Shown in pieces: positions 1-9,921 of a stretch of 64,000 nt of DNA. Under the pieces are notes generated by a model. That model searched no databases and was not told the origin of the DNA. It saw only the letters and a program-made list of their open reading frames with translations. How positions within the stretch are numbered: position 1 is the stretch's first letter; every line of letters begins with the position of its first letter. The stretch is from NCBI RefSeq assembly GCF_003443615.1, contig NZ_CP031967.1, forward strand, positions 434,001 through 498,000. Direction: 5' to 3'. The translations under genes and the position numbers were made by a program. This DNA comes from Alteromonas sp. BL110. GTDB taxonomy: Bacteria; Pseudomonadota; Gammaproteobacteria; Enterobacterales; Alteromonadaceae.

Positions 1-2
1 AT

Positions 3-116
3 TCAGCCTATGAAGCGCCTGAATCACCGGAAGTACACTTAACCTATCAGGATGAACCGGCAGAGCAAACCGCTGAGCGTTTGTATGCTTTGCTTCAAGA
101 AAAGGGATTGGTGTAA
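3..116 (+). CDS. cysC: Adenylylsulfate (APS) kinase, C-terminal end only
   Basis: The frame is open from the left edge and ends in TAA at 114-116. The visible 37 residues include YEAPESPEVHL, the typical C-terminal wording of APS kinases, which phosphorylate adenosine 5'-phosphosulfate to PAPS in assimilatory sulfate reduction. The catalytic P-loop part lies outside the window. The stop codon overlaps the ATG of the cysQ gene by one base, so the two are translationally coupled in one operon. The assignment rests on a short tail plus the neighbouring cysQ and cysN. Confidence 0.8.
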   Translation, partial: SAYEAPESPEVHLTYQDEPAEQTAERLYALLQEKGLV

Positions 117-907
117 TGACACAGCCTTTAAATACACTTGCACAAAAAGTGCTAACTATTGCCAAAGAAGCTGGCGATAGAATTATGGCGATTTACGAAA
201 AAGATTTCGCTATTTATGAAAAGCAAGACACCAGCCCGCTAACCGAAGCTGACCTTGCCGCCCATAACGTTATTGTAAATGCCCTTGAAGCAGAATCGGA
301 CTTGCCTATTCTTTCTGAAGAGTCGGCAGATATTTCGTGGGATGAACGCAAAACATGGTCCTCATACTGGCTGGTTGACCCGCTAGATGGCACCAAAGAG
401 TTTATTAAGAAAAATGGTGAATTTACGGTAAACATTGCACTTATCGAAAACGGCAAACCGACAATGGGTGTGGTTTACGCGCCAGCGCTAAACAAAAGCT
501 ATGTCGGTATTGTAGGTGAAGGTGCATGGACCGAAGTAAACGGCGAATTTACCTCAATTTCAGCACGCAAGCACGATGGTGCACAAGTGTGGAAAGTGGT
601 AGGCAGTCGTTCTCACCAAAGTCCTGAAATTCAAAATTTATTGGCACAGCTTGAAGGTGAAACCGAGCTTGTGGCGATGGGTAGTTCACTAAAACTTTGC
701 TTAGTGGCAGAGGGCGAAGCGCATCTTTACCCTCGTTTGGGCCCAACATCTGAATGGGATACAGGTGCAGCACATGCAGTCGCACTAGCTGCAGGAGCAA
801 ATGTAACTGTTTTAGATCCAGAAAATCCATTAGATGACAACGCCGACGCTCTTACCTATAACCAAAAAGAGTCTGTGTTAAACCCCTTTTTCCTTGTGAG
901 CGCATAA
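116..907 (+). CDS. cysQ: 3'(2'),5'-bisphosphate nucleotidase CysQ
   Basis: This 263-residue protein belongs to the Mg2+-dependent, Li+-sensitive inositol-monophosphatase superfamily. It removes the 3' phosphate from PAP (and PAPS), recycling the by-product of sulfate reduction in the cytoplasm. Metal-site motifs are visible: EES at residues 68-70, DPLDGTKEF at 88-96 and WDTGAAH at 214-220; TKEF after the DG pair is the wording typical of CysQ as opposed to SuhB. The length is normal. The ATG overlaps the stop of cysC, and cysN starts one base after its stop, so this is an internal operon gene. Confidence 0.93.
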   Translation: MTQPLNTLAQKVLTIAKEAGDRIMAIYEKDFAIYEKQDTSPLTEADLAAHNVIVNALEAESDLPILSEESADISWDERKTWSSYWLVDPLDGTKEFIKKNGEFTVNIALIENGKPTMGVVYAPALNKSYVGIVGEGAWTEVNGEFTSISARKHDGAQVWKVVGSRSHQSPEIQNLLAQLEGETELVAMGSSLKLCLVAEGEAHLYPRLGPTSEWDTGAAHAVALAAGANVTVLDPENPLDDNADALTYNQKESVLNPFFLVSA

Positions 908-908
908 C

Positions 909-2324
909 ATGAACAACGAAAACGAATTATTAAGACAGGACATTCTGTCTTACCTTGAGCAACACGAACAGAAAGACATGCTACGTTTCCTTACTTGCGG
1001 TAGCGTAGACGACGGTAAAAGTACCCTTATTGGTCGCTTACTTCACGATTCAAAAATGATTTATGAAGATCAGCTTGCTGCTATTACAAAAGACAGTAAA
1101 AAAGTGGGTACTACGGGTGAGAAAGTTGATCTAGCCCTTCTTGTAGACGGTCTTCAATCTGAGCGTGAGCAAGGTATTACTATTGACGTAGCATACCGCT
1201 ACTTTTCTACCGAAAAACGTAAATTCATCATCGCTGATACCCCTGGGCATGAGCAGTACACGCGTAACATGGTAACAGGCGCGTCTACTTGCGACCTTGC
1301 GATTATTCTTGTTGATGCCCGTGGCGGTGTTAAGGTGCAAACTAAGCGTCACTCCTTCCTAGTTTCACTTCTAGGTATTAAGCACGTTATTGTTGCAATC
1401 AACAAAATGGACTTAATGGACTATTCAGAAGAAGTGTACAAGCAGATTCAGGAAGATTATCTTAAGTTTGCTGAACAGCTTGATATCCCTGACATTCAGT
1501 TTGTTCCTATCTCAGCGCTTGAAGGCGATAACGTAGTAGGTAAAAGCGAAAATACGCCTTGGTTTGACGGCACACCCCTAATGGAGATGCTAGAAAACAT
1601 CGAAATTGGTGAAGACGACAACCAAGAAGACTTCCGCTTCCCGGTACAGTATGTTAACCGCCCTAACCTAGACTTCCGAGGCTTTGCCGGTACGGTTGTA
1701 TCAGGTCAGGTTGCGCCAGGCGATGAAGTGACTGCACTTCCATCAGGCAAGAAATCAAAGGTGAAGCAAGTCGTTACGTTTGAAGGCGATCAAGAGCGCG
1801 CTTATGTACCTCAAGCGGTTACGCTTACTCTTGAAGATGAAATTGATATCTCTCGTGGCGACATGATTGTTAAATCAGATAACTTGCCACTACTTAATAC
1901 TCAGTTCAAAACGCATTTAGTGTGGATGGCAGAAGAGCCGCTAATGCCAAACAAGCAATACTTGTTTAAGTTTGCGACTAAGTCAACGCCAGGGGTTGTT
2001 GCTCATATTGATAATCAAATTGACGTGAACACGCTGGAAGAAAAAGATGCCATGCACCTAAACCTTAACGAAATCGGTGTGGTTGACGTTAAGTTCACTC
2101 AGCCAGTCGCCTGTGACCCCTACAAGCGCAACCGTCCTACTGGTTCATTCATCGTTATCGACCGTTTAACCAATGGTACAGTAGGTGCTGGTATGATCAT
2201 CGACGACATTGCCGGTGATGCACAACATACTTCGCCTAACTTCTCTGAGTTTGAACTTGAATTCAATGCATTAGTTCGCAAGCACTTCCCGCATTGGAAC
2301 TCTGTGGATATCAGTAAACTATAA
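909..2324 (+). CDS. cysN: Sulfate adenylyltransferase subunit 1 (GTPase), CysN
   Basis: CysN is the GTPase subunit of ATP sulfurylase; with CysD it makes adenosine 5'-phosphosulfate from ATP and sulfate. At 471 residues it is the stand-alone form, without a fused APS kinase. The translation-factor GTPase motifs are in place: GSVDDGKST at 31-39, DTPGH at 110-114 and NKMD at 165-168, followed by EF-Tu-like beta-barrel domains. It follows cysQ with almost no gap. CysD is not downstream, unlike the common cysDNC order, so it must be upstream of the window or elsewhere. Confidence 0.95.
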   Translation: MNNENELLRQDILSYLEQHEQKDMLRFLTCGSVDDGKSTLIGRLLHDSKMIYEDQLAAITKDSKKVGTTGEKVDLALLVDGLQSEREQGITIDVAYRYFSTEKRKFIIADTPGHEQYTRNMVTGASTCDLAIILVDARGGVKVQTKRHSFLVSLLGIKHVIVAINKMDLMDYSEEVYKQIQEDYLKFAEQLDIPDIQFVPISALEGDNVVGKSENTPWFDGTPLMEMLENIEIGEDDNQEDFRFPVQYVNRPNLDFRGFAGTVVSGQVAPGDEVTALPSGKKSKVKQVVTFEGDQERAYVPQAVTLTLEDEIDISRGDMIVKSDNLPLLNTQFKTHLVWMAEEPLMPNKQYLFKFATKSTPGVVAHIDNQIDVNTLEEKDAMHLNLNEIGVVDVKFTQPVACDPYKRNRPTGSFIVIDRLTNGTVGAGMIIDDIAGDAQHTSPNFSEFELEFNALVRKHFPHWNSVDISKL

Positions 2325-2340
2325 GCAGGACTGGAGCAAT

Positions 2341-4065
2341 ATGGATGTGACCCAGTTCATCGTACTGGCAATTTTTGCCAGTACGATATGCGCGCTGATT
2401 TTTACCAGTCAGCGCCCTTCCACTGTATTTTCGGGTGCAGTGTTAGCATTACTAGTTACCCAGCAGTTATCTCTTGATGACATCTTGCTGAACTTAACAA
2501 ACAAGGGCCTAATCACCCTTGTTTTGTTACTTTTAGTGAGCAGTGCTATTGATAAAACTGCGTTAATAAAACGCATTGGCAGAAAACTCGTTAGTGCTAA
2601 CTTTACGCAGTCTTATTGGCGACTGTTTTCACTCACTTTTGTTTCTTCGGCACTACTTAACAATACGGCAATTGTGGCCAGTCTTATTGGCCCCATAAAG
2701 CAAAATCAATATCACCCCGCTTCCCGATTACTGATCCCGCTTTCCTACGCCGCAATACTCGGTGGTACCGTTACATTAATTGGTACCTCAACTAACCTTA
2801 TTGTAGATAGTTTTCTGCAAGAGCATGGGCACCCAGGCTTCAATTTTTTCGACTTCACTTTGTATGGCTCTATTGCAGGACTAAGTTGTGGCCTTCTTAT
2901 GTTCATGTTATTACCTTTGTTGCCCAATATCGGCAACAAAAATAGTAACTATAACGCGTATATGGTTGAGGCAGAAGTTGAACCAGGTTCAGAGTTAATC
3001 GGCAAAACCGTAGAGCAAAACCACTTACGTAACCTGCCCGAGCTATTTTTGGTAGAAGTGGTGCGCAATGGCAACCTTATCTCTCCAGTTGGCCCTGACT
3101 TAGTTATTCTGGAAAACGACAAGCTAATCTTCTCGGGTAATGTGCAAAAGCTAGATAACTTAAGCCACATAAAAGGTCTGAGCATGTTCGCAGAAACCGA
3201 TGGGGTATTGCGTGAAAGCTTAACTGAGGTAGTGGTGGCTAATCGCGCTCAGGTTATCGGGCAGACCATTAAAAAACTTGGCTTCAGAGCTTTGTTCGAT
3301 GCTGCTGTCGTGGCCATTCGTCGAGACGGTGAACAACTATCAGGAAAGTTAGGAGAAATAAAACTTCAAGCCGGTGACTTTTTACTTTTAGCAACAGGTC
3401 CTGACTTTGCAACTCGTCAAAACTTGAATAAGAACTTTTTTATTCTATCTGAGCAAAAAATTGCCCGCCCATTAACTAATAGGCAAGAGTGGATCACCCT
3501 CGGCGGTTTCCTTACCACAGTATTATTAGCCGCGACTAATATAATTTCATTAGCTATCGGTCTACTGTTCTTAGCCGCTGTGCTTATCGGTGTTAGGGTT
3601 ACGTCAAACGGCGAAATGAAGCGAAACCTCCCGCTAAACTTGATTGTTGTGATCGTCGGTGCGCTGAGTTTAGCCACTGCACTCGAAAACTCTGGGGTCA
3701 TTATGTCGACAACCGAAGCGCTAATGCCTCTTTTGGCGGGTACTGACTGGTTTGTAGCGCTCGTGGTTATCTACTTATTCACCTTACTTTTAACCGAGTT
3801 TGTAACCAACAATGCGGCTGCAGCATTAATGTTCCCGTTTGCTTATGGGCTAGTGCAAATTATCGGCGCACCGCTAATGCCATTTGCTTTAGCAGTTGCC
3901 TTTGCGGCAAGCGCGAGCTTTATATCGCCATTTGGTTACCAAACCAACCTCTTAGTTTACAACGCTGCCAACTACAAATTTGCGCATTTTATAAAGATAG
4001 GGCTACCTATATCTGTGATGTACAGCACAATAGTGCTAACACTGCTGAATATAACTTATCTATAG
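2341..4065 (+). CDS. DASS/SLC13-type permease with RCK_C (TrkA-C) domains, probable sulfate transporter
   Basis: This is a 574-residue integral membrane protein. Two transmembrane halves carry the repeated signature of the divalent anion:Na+ symporter family: LLNNTAIVA near 106 with GTSTNLIV near 148, and FVTNNAAAALMFP with SPFGYQTNLLV in the C-terminal half. Between them are two cytosolic RCK_C-like segments (about residues 209-275 and 297-352), the layout of SAC1/SLC13 sulfur-related transporters. It lies 16 bases after cysN and ahead of an intrinsic terminator, so it is probably the last gene of the sulfate operon. Sulfate as substrate is inferred from context; other anions are possible. 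Confidence 0.85.
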   Translation: MDVTQFIVLAIFASTICALIFTSQRPSTVFSGAVLALLVTQQLSLDDILLNLTNKGLITLVLLLLVSSAIDKTALIKRIGRKLVSANFTQSYWRLFSLTFVSSALLNNTAIVASLIGPIKQNQYHPASRLLIPLSYAAILGGTVTLIGTSTNLIVDSFLQEHGHPGFNFFDFTLYGSIAGLSCGLLMFMLLPLLPNIGNKNSNYNAYMVEAEVEPGSELIGKTVEQNHLRNLPELFLVEVVRNGNLISPVGPDLVILENDKLIFSGNVQKLDNLSHIKGLSMFAETDGVLRESLTEVVVANRAQVIGQTIKKLGFRALFDAAVVAIRRDGEQLSGKLGEIKLQAGDFLLLATGPDFATRQNLNKNFFILSEQKIARPLTNRQEWITLGGFLTTVLLAATNIISLAIGLLFLAAVLIGVRVTSNGEMKRNLPLNLIVVIVGALSLATALENSGVIMSTTEALMPLLAGTDWFVALVVIYLFTLLLTEFVTNNAAAALMFPFAYGLVQIIGAPLMPFALAVAFAASASFISPFGYQTNLLVYNAANYKFAHFIKIGLPISVMYSTIVLTLLNITYL

Positions 4066-4097
4066 ACTGTTTATGGTTTGCCACCATAGAAAATAAG

Positions 4098-4120
4098 AGG
4101 GAAGCCTAGCTTCCCTTTTT
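4098..4120 (+). terminator. Intrinsic terminator of the cys operon
   Basis: An 8-bp perfect stem (AGGGAAGC / GCTTCCCT) with a 3-base loop runs into a T run, 33 bases after the permease stop codon. Confidence 0.85.
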
Positions 4121-4333
4121 ACTGCTTTTTAACCGAGCATGCGCACTACAATTAACTAGCCTTATTCATTTTCCCTTACAAAAAATGTTTCTTTATCAGA
4201 ATCTTGTTCTGTACATAATCTTTGCCCGCCAGTAGTCTTTATAATTATCCACGTGTTAACGAACAATAATTTACAATCATTGTTTTACACAAAAACTGAA
4301 CAGCAAATAATAACTAAGAAAGAGGAGCAAGGG

Positions 4334-5038
4334 ATGCACACTGTGACGAATCCTTTCCAAGCGTGTAATGATATCTTTTTTAAACCGAATGGCGTCTTCA
4401 AAGCAGTTGGCGAGCACAACAACTGGAGCTGGATGCCGTTTATCTTGGTTATGGCGATTACGCTGGTATCACAATATCTCTATGTGAACTTTGTCGATAT
4501 TGAGTGGTTTGCAGAAATGAACATTGCCGCACAAGGTGATATGAGCCCGGCTGAAGAAGAACAGATGAAGGCTTTCTTTACCAGAGATGCGCTTCTTTGG
4601 TCTTCTATTATCGGCGCTTTTTTTATTCCTCTTATCGTTAACGCTGTTTATGCCGTTTACGTAAACCTGATGACTCGTTCAGACGATAGCCATGTTTTCG
4701 GTTTCACAGATTGGTACGGTTTTGCATGGTGGCTTTCAATGCCATACGTGCTAACTGGTTTAGTTGGCGTTGCGCTTTTGATGTTCGCGGGCGACCATCA
4801 GGTGGCTCCATCAATCTTGTCACCAGCTTCTTTGGGCTTTATTGCAAGTATTCCTATGGACTCGCCTTGGTATGCTTTCGGGCAAGCTTTAAGACTAGAG
4901 CTTTTTTGGGGAATTTATTTGGCCACTGTAGGCATCTCTCAATGGACGTCTTTTCCTCTTAAGAAAGCGGCACTCATTGCAAGCGCCCCGTATGTGGTTA
5001 TTTACGGCATTTGGTTGATTGCTTTAGCGCTATTTTAA
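4334..5038 (+). CDS. Yip1-family integral membrane protein
   Basis: The product is a hydrophobic protein of 234 residues with about five membrane segments. It begins NPFQACNDIFFKPNGVF, wording typical of bacterial Yip1-domain proteins in Alteromonadales. The start at 4334 is chosen because GAGGAG lies 7 bases upstream; a GTG at 4253 would add 27 polar residues without a ribosome site. The role of this family in bacteria is not established. It stands alone between the cys operon terminator and a convergent DUF3025 gene. Confidence 0.7.
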   Translation: MHTVTNPFQACNDIFFKPNGVFKAVGEHNNWSWMPFILVMAITLVSQYLYVNFVDIEWFAEMNIAAQGDMSPAEEEQMKAFFTRDALLWSSIIGAFFIPLIVNAVYAVYVNLMTRSDDSHVFGFTDWYGFAWWLSMPYVLTGLVGVALLMFAGDHQVAPSILSPASLGFIASIPMDSPWYAFGQALRLELFWGIYLATVGISQWTSFPLKKAALIASAPYVVIYGIWLIALALF

Positions 5039-5116
5039 AAGACACTTTCAATAGTCCGCTTTCCATTTGGCTATTTGTTGACGCTGCTCCGATAAAACTG
5101 GGGCAGCGCCAAACTC

Positions 5117-6070
5117 TTAAGACCATAATGGTAGCTGAATTGTCGGCTTACTTCCCTCCCGTAGCGGTCTAAAATAGTCTTTATTCTGATAAAACACTTC
5201 ATCTTGTTGATAGTGCCACAAAGGTACGCCAAGCAGAGGCAATGGCTTTAAAAGCGGTGTGCTCTCAAAATAATTTAACGCTTTGATACGTACTGTCATC
5301 GCATTATCTAACACCAAGCGCTGCCGCCATTTATCGAGACGGCTAAAGCCTTTTGGTACAGCCACTGCTAACCACTTGCCGGTAAGGCCGACAAATGGGT
5401 TTAGCATCATCTCTAAATTCGCGTGCCCGAAGATAAAAGGGCTAACCTGTGTGTGCCACAGTGCTCGTTTTTCAATAAAGACACGCTCCCACTGATGGGA
5501 GGCTAATTCCGCTAAAAACGTTTCAAGGGTGTCACTTTTATGTGGCGTACCTCTCATGGTCTTATCTGGTGCTTCATTATTTGAGCCCGCAAGTGTTGTC
5601 AAGCGCTCAGGCTTTTTTAAAGCAATGCTCTCAGGCGCTTCAATGGCAAGCACTACACCACACTCATCAAAGTGTGTAATGCGGTTGCGGCGTGCCGTTC
5701 TGGGGTTTACACCGTGCGTATTGATATCGCTGATATGTAGCGCATTTAATAGAGATTTTGTTTTAGGAAATTGCAGCCAAATAAGTGCATTAAATAAGTC
5801 GTGCCAGCTTTGCTCTCGAGTAGGAACTACACCGTCTTCACTAATGATAGTCTCATAATAACGTTGATCATCATTTGGGAACTGGCTTTGCCCTTTGAAC
5901 ACAGGCCCCTGCCAATGCTCATAATACCGAGTCGCTAATTCATTTAGCTGTTCAGGCGTAGGGAATTCGTCGTTACTTAGCAAGCCAACCTCTTCAAGAA
6001 GCGCCGTAACCGGTTTACTGGCGTGTTTTAGTAAGTAGTCGTTACAGAAGGGGATTAAGTTTGATTGCAT
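5117..6070 (-). CDS. DUF3025 family protein
   Basis: The 317-residue soluble protein has no signal peptide. The motif SWHDLFNALIWLQFPKTK, followed about 50 residues on by a THFDECGV segment, is characteristic of the proteobacterial DUF3025 family, whose function is unknown. It is convergent with the Yip1 gene and divergent from the M28 peptidase gene, with 70 bases in between that must hold both promoters. Confidence 0.8.
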   Translation of the reverse strand: MQSNLIPFCNDYLLKHASKPVTALLEEVGLLSNDEFPTPEQLNELATRYYEHWQGPVFKGQSQFPNDDQRYYETIISEDGVVPTREQSWHDLFNALIWLQFPKTKSLLNALHISDINTHGVNPRTARRNRITHFDECGVVLAIEAPESIALKKPERLTTLAGSNNEAPDKTMRGTPHKSDTLETFLAELASHQWERVFIEKRALWHTQVSPFIFGHANLEMMLNPFVGLTGKWLAVAVPKGFSRLDKWRQRLVLDNAMTVRIKALNYFESTPLLKPLPLLGVPLWHYQQDEVFYQNKDYFRPLREGSKPTIQLPLWS

Positions 6071-6140
6071 ATCAACTATTGGTTCGCTTTGGGGTTTTCT
6101 CTATACTGGTCGCGTATTGTAGAGCAAACAGAGACTAACA

Positions 6141-7808
6141 ATGAAAAAAATGTTTTTGCCATTGCTTGTACCTACCCTTTTAGGCGTAAGTGCTTGCACT
6201 CCTAACAACGACAGCACCTCAACAAACGAGTCGGCCCTGAAAAGTATGCCTGTGGCTTCTAACTTTGACAGCGTTTACAACAGTATTTCTGATGCTGATA
6301 TTCGCGAGCCGCTAAAAGTCTTGTCTTCCGACGAGTTTGAAGGTCGTTTGCCAACGACTGAAGGTGAAAAGAAAACCATTGATTATTTAGTAAGCGAATT
6401 TACAAAAGCGGGGCTTAAACCTGGTAATGGGGATAGTTTCCTTCAAAAAGTAGCGCTTATGGAGATCACTGCTGATCCTGATATGACCATGACCATTGGC
6501 GACAATACCTTTGCCTACAAAGAGCAAATGGTAGCCTCTTCAAAACGCGAGCAAAACTCGGTATCTCTTGAAGACTCTGAACTGGTGTTCGTTGGTTACG
6601 GTGTAAATGCACCAGAATACGACTGGAACGATTACGAAGGGTTAGATGTTAAGGGCAAAACCGTGGTTATGCTAATCAACGACCCTGGTTTCGAAAACCC
6701 AGAAAGCGGTAAGTTTCAAGGCACTACCATGACCTATTATGGCCGTTGGAGTTACAAATACGAAGAAGCAAGCCGACAAGGGGCGGCGGGCGCCATTATT
6801 GTTCACGAAACCGCGCCAGCGTCTTACGGCTGGTCTGTTGTTGCAAACAGCTGGAGTGGTCCTCAGTATGGTTTAGTTAGTGCCGACAAAGGCGCGAGCC
6901 GCGTTGCGGTTGAAGGTTGGCTTACGTTAGATGCAGCGAAAAAAGTGTTTGCCGATGCCGGCCTTGATTTCGAGGCAGAAAAAGCAAACGCTATGCAGGG
7001 TCCATATAGCAAAGCGATGGATATCAAAGCGTCGGTTACCGTGAAAAACACCTTCAAAAAGTCAGAAAGCAACAACGTAATCGCCACGTTACCAGGTACC
7101 GAGTTTCCTGATGAGCATATTATCTACACAGCCCATTGGGATCATCTAGGTAAAGACGAAAGCAAAGAAGGTGACCAAATCTATAACGGCGCTCACGACA
7201 ACGCCACAGGTTCTGCAGCAATGCTTGCTATGGCTAAAGCCTATTCAGAACTTTCGCCTGCGCCTAAGCGCTCAGTGTCGTTTTTAGTGGTTACGGCTGA
7301 AGAGCAAGGGCTACTGGGTAGTAAGTTTTATGCGAGCAACCCTGTTATTCCTATTGAAAATACCGTTGCAAACATCAATATGGATGCAATGAACGTATTG
7401 GGTAAAACCAAAAACGTTGCTGTTGTAGGCATGGGCAAATCAGAAATGGAAGACTACCTTGAAGCCGCTGCGGCAAAGCAAGGCCGAACACTTACCCAAG
7501 AAGGCCGACCTGAAGCCGGTTACTACTACCGTTCTGACCACTTCAGCTTTGCAAAACAAGGTGTACCGGCACTTTATGCAGAGGGCGGCAATGAGCCAGC
7601 AGATGAAGAAACGGCTAAATATAGAAAACGTATGAACGTTATCGTGACAGGCTGTTACCATCAAGTGTGCGACCAATATCGCGATGATTGGGACTTAAGC
7701 GGTATTGTTCAAGACACGCAGATGCTGTTTGATGTAGGTGTGGGCGTTGCGAATGCAGATGCTTGGCCTAAATGGAATGAAGCAAGTGAGTTTCAGCGCA
7801 AAAATTAA
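6141..7808 (+). CDS. Secreted M28-family metallopeptidase, lipoprotein
   Basis: The N-terminus is a lipoprotein signal (MKKMFLPLLVP..., lipobox VSAC with Cys19). After it come a PA-like insert (about residues 140-270) and an M28 zinc-peptidase domain. Visible zinc-site motifs are THWDHLG, GAHDNATGSA and TAEEQGLLG, with YYRSDHFSFAKQG near the C-terminus holding the last ligand. The 555-residue length fits periplasmic or outer-membrane aminopeptidases of marine gammaproteobacteria that digest imported or surface peptides. It is monocistronic, ending at an intrinsic terminator. The exact peptide preference cannot be read from the sequence. Confidence 0.9.
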   Translation: MKKMFLPLLVPTLLGVSACTPNNDSTSTNESALKSMPVASNFDSVYNSISDADIREPLKVLSSDEFEGRLPTTEGEKKTIDYLVSEFTKAGLKPGNGDSFLQKVALMEITADPDMTMTIGDNTFAYKEQMVASSKREQNSVSLEDSELVFVGYGVNAPEYDWNDYEGLDVKGKTVVMLINDPGFENPESGKFQGTTMTYYGRWSYKYEEASRQGAAGAIIVHETAPASYGWSVVANSWSGPQYGLVSADKGASRVAVEGWLTLDAAKKVFADAGLDFEAEKANAMQGPYSKAMDIKASVTVKNTFKKSESNNVIATLPGTEFPDEHIIYTAHWDHLGKDESKEGDQIYNGAHDNATGSAAMLAMAKAYSELSPAPKRSVSFLVVTAEEQGLLGSKFYASNPVIPIENTVANINMDAMNVLGKTKNVAVVGMGKSEMEDYLEAAAAKQGRTLTQEGRPEAGYYYRSDHFSFAKQGVPALYAEGGNEPADEETAKYRKRMNVIVTGCYHQVCDQYRDDWDLSGIVQDTQMLFDVGVGVANADAWPKWNEASEFQRKN

Positions 7809-7860
7809 TATACGCACTGAGTTCTAAACGTTAAAAATGCTTAGTTATGCATTAAAGCTA

Positions 7861-7890
7861 AAAGGGCCTTTTCATAGGCCCTTTCTTGTT
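7861..7890 (+). terminator. Intrinsic terminator after the M28 peptidase gene
   Basis: AAAGGGCC pairs with GGCCCTTT across an 8-base loop, followed by CTTGTTT. It lies about 50 bases after the stop codon. Confidence 0.8.
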
Positions 7891-8197
7891 TATCATTCCC
7901 AAAGCACTGATTCAAGCAGCTTCGAATCGCTATTTTTTACTATTCAGTAAACTCACGCGCTATTTATTTATGCACTCAAAATAGGATAAAAATGTTAATA
8001 AACGGCTATTTTGAGATAAAAGGAATAAGTATTTCCATTTTCTCATCATAATGTACTTGCAATTTCCTGTCAGACTGGCACATTCAAGGCACGCGAAAAA
8101 AGAATAAAAACAATCCTTCGCCCACTCGTACGCGAGTACCGACAGAAAAAAGCTTCTATTATTTTTTTTCAACAAGTGAACAGAGAGAATCCGTTAT
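7891..8197. other. Intergenic region upstream of asnB
   Basis: The region is AT-rich leader DNA. A leftward 71-codon reading frame inside it has no ribosome site and low-complexity composition and is not called. The ribosome site of asnB is a weak AGAGAG about 10 bases before its ATG. No regulatory motif was recognised. Confidence 0.4.
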
Positions 8198-9868
8198 ATG
8201 TGTGGTATTTTCGGTATCCTTGATATCAAAACCGATGTGTCTGAACTCAGAACCCAAGCCCTCGATTTATCAAAACTATTGCGCCACCGTGGCCCTGACT
8301 GGTCGGGTATCTGGAATAATGACAATACCATTCTTTGTCACGAAAGACTGGCGATTGTCGACGTAGATACAGGGGCTCAGCCTCTTATCAGCCAAAACGA
8401 TAAGCAAATTCTTGCTGTTAACGGCGAGATTTATAACCACAAGCAGCTAGCCGCTGACTTAGATGAGCCGTATCCATTTAAAACCCGTTCAGATTGTGAA
8501 GTTATCCTTCCGCTTTTTCAGCAAAAAGGCATCGACTTTATTGATGATTTAGAAGGTATGTTCGCGTTTATTCTTTACGATGAAGAACAAGACGCTTACC
8601 TGATTGCCCGTGACCATATTGGCATTATTCCGCTTTATACGGGTTATGACGAACACGGTAACTTTTATGTTTCGTCAGAAATGAAAGCACTAGCGGGTGT
8701 ATGTAAGACAATTAGTGAATTTCCTCCAGGTCACTACCTGTGGAGCAAAGAAGGAAAAATCACTAAGTATTACAAACGCGATTGGATGGAATACGACAAC
8801 GTAAAAGACAACACAAGCGATTTAGACGAACTTCGCGTAGCGTTTGAAAAAGCAGTGAAGTCACACATGATGTCTGACGTGCCTTACGCAGTATTGTTAT
8901 CTGGAGGTCTAGACTCATCACTGGTTTCTGCTGTAGCTGCGCAGTACGTAGCCAAACGTGTTGAAGATGAAGACAAGACTGACGCGTGGTGGCCACGCCT
9001 ACACAGTTTTGCTGTAGGTCTTGAAGGTGCTCCTGACCTTAAAGCAGCGAAGAAAGTAGCGGATATGATTGGTACCGTTCACCATGAAATTCACTTCACT
9101 ATTCAAGAAGGTTTAGATGCCATTCGTGATGTTATCTTCCATTTAGAAACCTACGACACAACCACCATCCGCGCCGCGACTCCTATGTACCTTATGACCC
9201 GTAAAATTAAAGCGATGGGCATTAAAATGGTGCTATCGGGTGAAGGCTCTGATGAAATCTTTGGTGGCTATCTGTATTTCCATAAGGCACCAAATGCCAA
9301 AGAGTTCCACGAAGAAACGGTACGTAAGCTCGATCGTCTTCATATGTTTGACTGTGCTCGTGCCAACAAAGCAACGTCAGCATGGGGTGTTGAAGCACGT
9401 GTTCCTTTCTTAGATAAGAACTTTATTGACGTAGCCATGCGCCTTAACCCACAAGACAAGATGTGTCTTGATGGCAAAATGGAAAAATGGATCCTTCGTA
9501 AAGCGTTTGATAACGGCGAAACCCTTCCAGCAGAAGTATTATGGCGTCAAAAAGAACAGTTTGGTGACGGCGTGGGTTATTCGTGGATTGACTCAATTCG
9601 CGACTTTGTTGAAAACGAAGTAACCGACCAGCAGCTGGCTACTGCGGAATTCCGCTTCCCAGTAAATACACCTGACACCAAAGAAGGCTACTACTACCGC
9701 ACTATTTTCGAGAGCTACTTCCCTCAAGAGAGTGCTGCGCGCTGCGTACCAGGCGGCAAGTCAATCGCCTGTAGTACTGCAGAAGCTCTTGAGTGGGACG
9801 AGAGCTTTAAGAACAATGCCGACCCTTCTGGTCGCTCAATGAAAGACGTTCACGCTGGCGAGTCTTAA
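8198..9868 (+). CDS. asnB: Asparagine synthase B (glutamine-hydrolysing)
   Basis: This enzyme makes asparagine from aspartate, glutamine and ATP. Cys2, exposed after Met removal (MCGIFGI), is the glutaminase nucleophile. RHRGPD at 29-34 and NGEIYNH at 75-81 line the glutamine site, and the PP-loop SGGLDS at 235-240 binds ATP in the C-terminal synthetase domain. The 556 residues match E. coli AsnB. The gene stands alone with its own terminator. Confidence 0.96.
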   Translation: MCGIFGILDIKTDVSELRTQALDLSKLLRHRGPDWSGIWNNDNTILCHERLAIVDVDTGAQPLISQNDKQILAVNGEIYNHKQLAADLDEPYPFKTRSDCEVILPLFQQKGIDFIDDLEGMFAFILYDEEQDAYLIARDHIGIIPLYTGYDEHGNFYVSSEMKALAGVCKTISEFPPGHYLWSKEGKITKYYKRDWMEYDNVKDNTSDLDELRVAFEKAVKSHMMSDVPYAVLLSGGLDSSLVSAVAAQYVAKRVEDEDKTDAWWPRLHSFAVGLEGAPDLKAAKKVADMIGTVHHEIHFTIQEGLDAIRDVIFHLETYDTTTIRAATPMYLMTRKIKAMGIKMVLSGEGSDEIFGGYLYFHKAPNAKEFHEETVRKLDRLHMFDCARANKATSAWGVEARVPFLDKNFIDVAMRLNPQDKMCLDGKMEKWILRKAFDNGETLPAEVLWRQKEQFGDGVGYSWIDSIRDFVENEVTDQQLATAEFRFPVNTPDTKEGYYYRTIFESYFPQESAARCVPGGKSIACSTAEALEWDESFKNNADPSGRSMKDVHAGES

Positions 9869-9893
9869 TAGACGCAGCGAAAAAACAACATGT

Positions 9894-9921
9894 AAAAAAC
9901 GCAGCTTAGGCTGCGTTTTTT
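9894..9921. terminator. Bidirectional terminator between asnB and the convergent binding-protein gene
   Basis: AAAAAACGCAGC, a TTAG loop, then GCTGCGTTTTTT form a symmetrical hairpin with A run and T run, so it can stop transcripts from both sides. It overlaps the last codon of the leftward gene. Confidence 0.88.

Noticed and set aside
7960..8175. Leftward 71-codon frame upstream of asnB
   Set aside because: Low-complexity translation from AT-rich DNA, no ribosome site, lies in the asnB leader.
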